DNA from: Methylacidiphilum sp.
Lineage (GTDB): Bacteria; Verrucomicrobiota; Verrucomicrobiia; CAIQCK01
DNA length: 5,774 nucleotides
Direction of reading: 5' to 3'
Assembly (NCBI GenBank): GCA_020718125.1
Contig: DYDC01000181.1
Coordinates: 1-5,774, forward strand
Shown piece after piece: positions 5,733 through 5,774 of this stretch. The notes beneath the pieces are model-generated. The model saw only the letters and a program-made list of their open reading frames with translations. It was not told the DNA's origin and made no database searches. The position numbers and the translations under genes are program-made. Within the stretch, counting starts at the first letter, position 1; every line of letters starts with the position of its first letter.

Positions 5733-5774
5733 TCATCCCGGGCATTCGGTGGCGACGCCGCTGACGGCGGGTGG

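Noticed and set aside
5756..5769. CGCCG-CTGA-CGGCG hairpin after the FecR-domain gene as a rho-independent terminator
   Set aside because: The stem is only 5 bp, short stems of this kind are expected by chance at this GC content, and no T-run follows before the window ends.

Overview
The window is a compact, GC-rich bacterial chromosome segment with almost no non-coding DNA. It holds three co-directional genes on the minus strand (3772 down to 87), one divergent gene on the plus strand (3885 to 5732), and the last codons of a further plus-strand gene at the left edge (2 to 70). High GC, no convincing Shine-Dalgarno sequences, use of TTG/GTG-type starts, and the gene set (Tat-exported DUF362 protein, squalene-cyclase-like repeat protein, CHASE2 cyclase, FecR-domain protein) suggest a member of the Verrucomicrobiota or a related PVC lineage. 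This is an inference from style and gene content; no marker gene in the window settles it.

Layout from left to right. Positions 2-70 look like the C-terminus of an open reading frame, possibly a transposase, ending in a motif that resembles the ends of small REP/IS200-type elements. Next, on the minus strand, come a Tat-signal DUF362 protein (87-1100), a prenyltransferase/squalene-oxidase-repeat protein (1084-2013), and a membrane CHASE2-class III adenylate cyclase (2024-3772). These three read as one operon, cyclase first: the gap between the first two is 10 nt and the last two overlap by 17 nt. A divergent intergenic region of about 110 nt separates the cyclase from a 615-residue secreted protein (3885-5732). 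That protein has a signal peptide, a FecR domain interrupted by a glycine-rich repeat and polyproline block, and two tandem LPP20-like domains. The last 42 nt hold no gene.

Working model (inference): the CHASE2 domain lies outside the cytoplasmic membrane and senses an envelope signal. The divergently encoded FecR/LPP20 protein is exported to the same compartment and is a candidate partner or co-regulated envelope component. The cyclase would convert the signal into a cyclic nucleotide. The two downstream genes would be co-expressed with it, but their biochemical roles are not evident from sequence. The most unusual element is the FecR-domain protein: a FecR fold split by about 170 residues of silk/elastin-like GPGGV repeats with a 24-25-residue period, followed by an internally duplicated LPP20-like domain.
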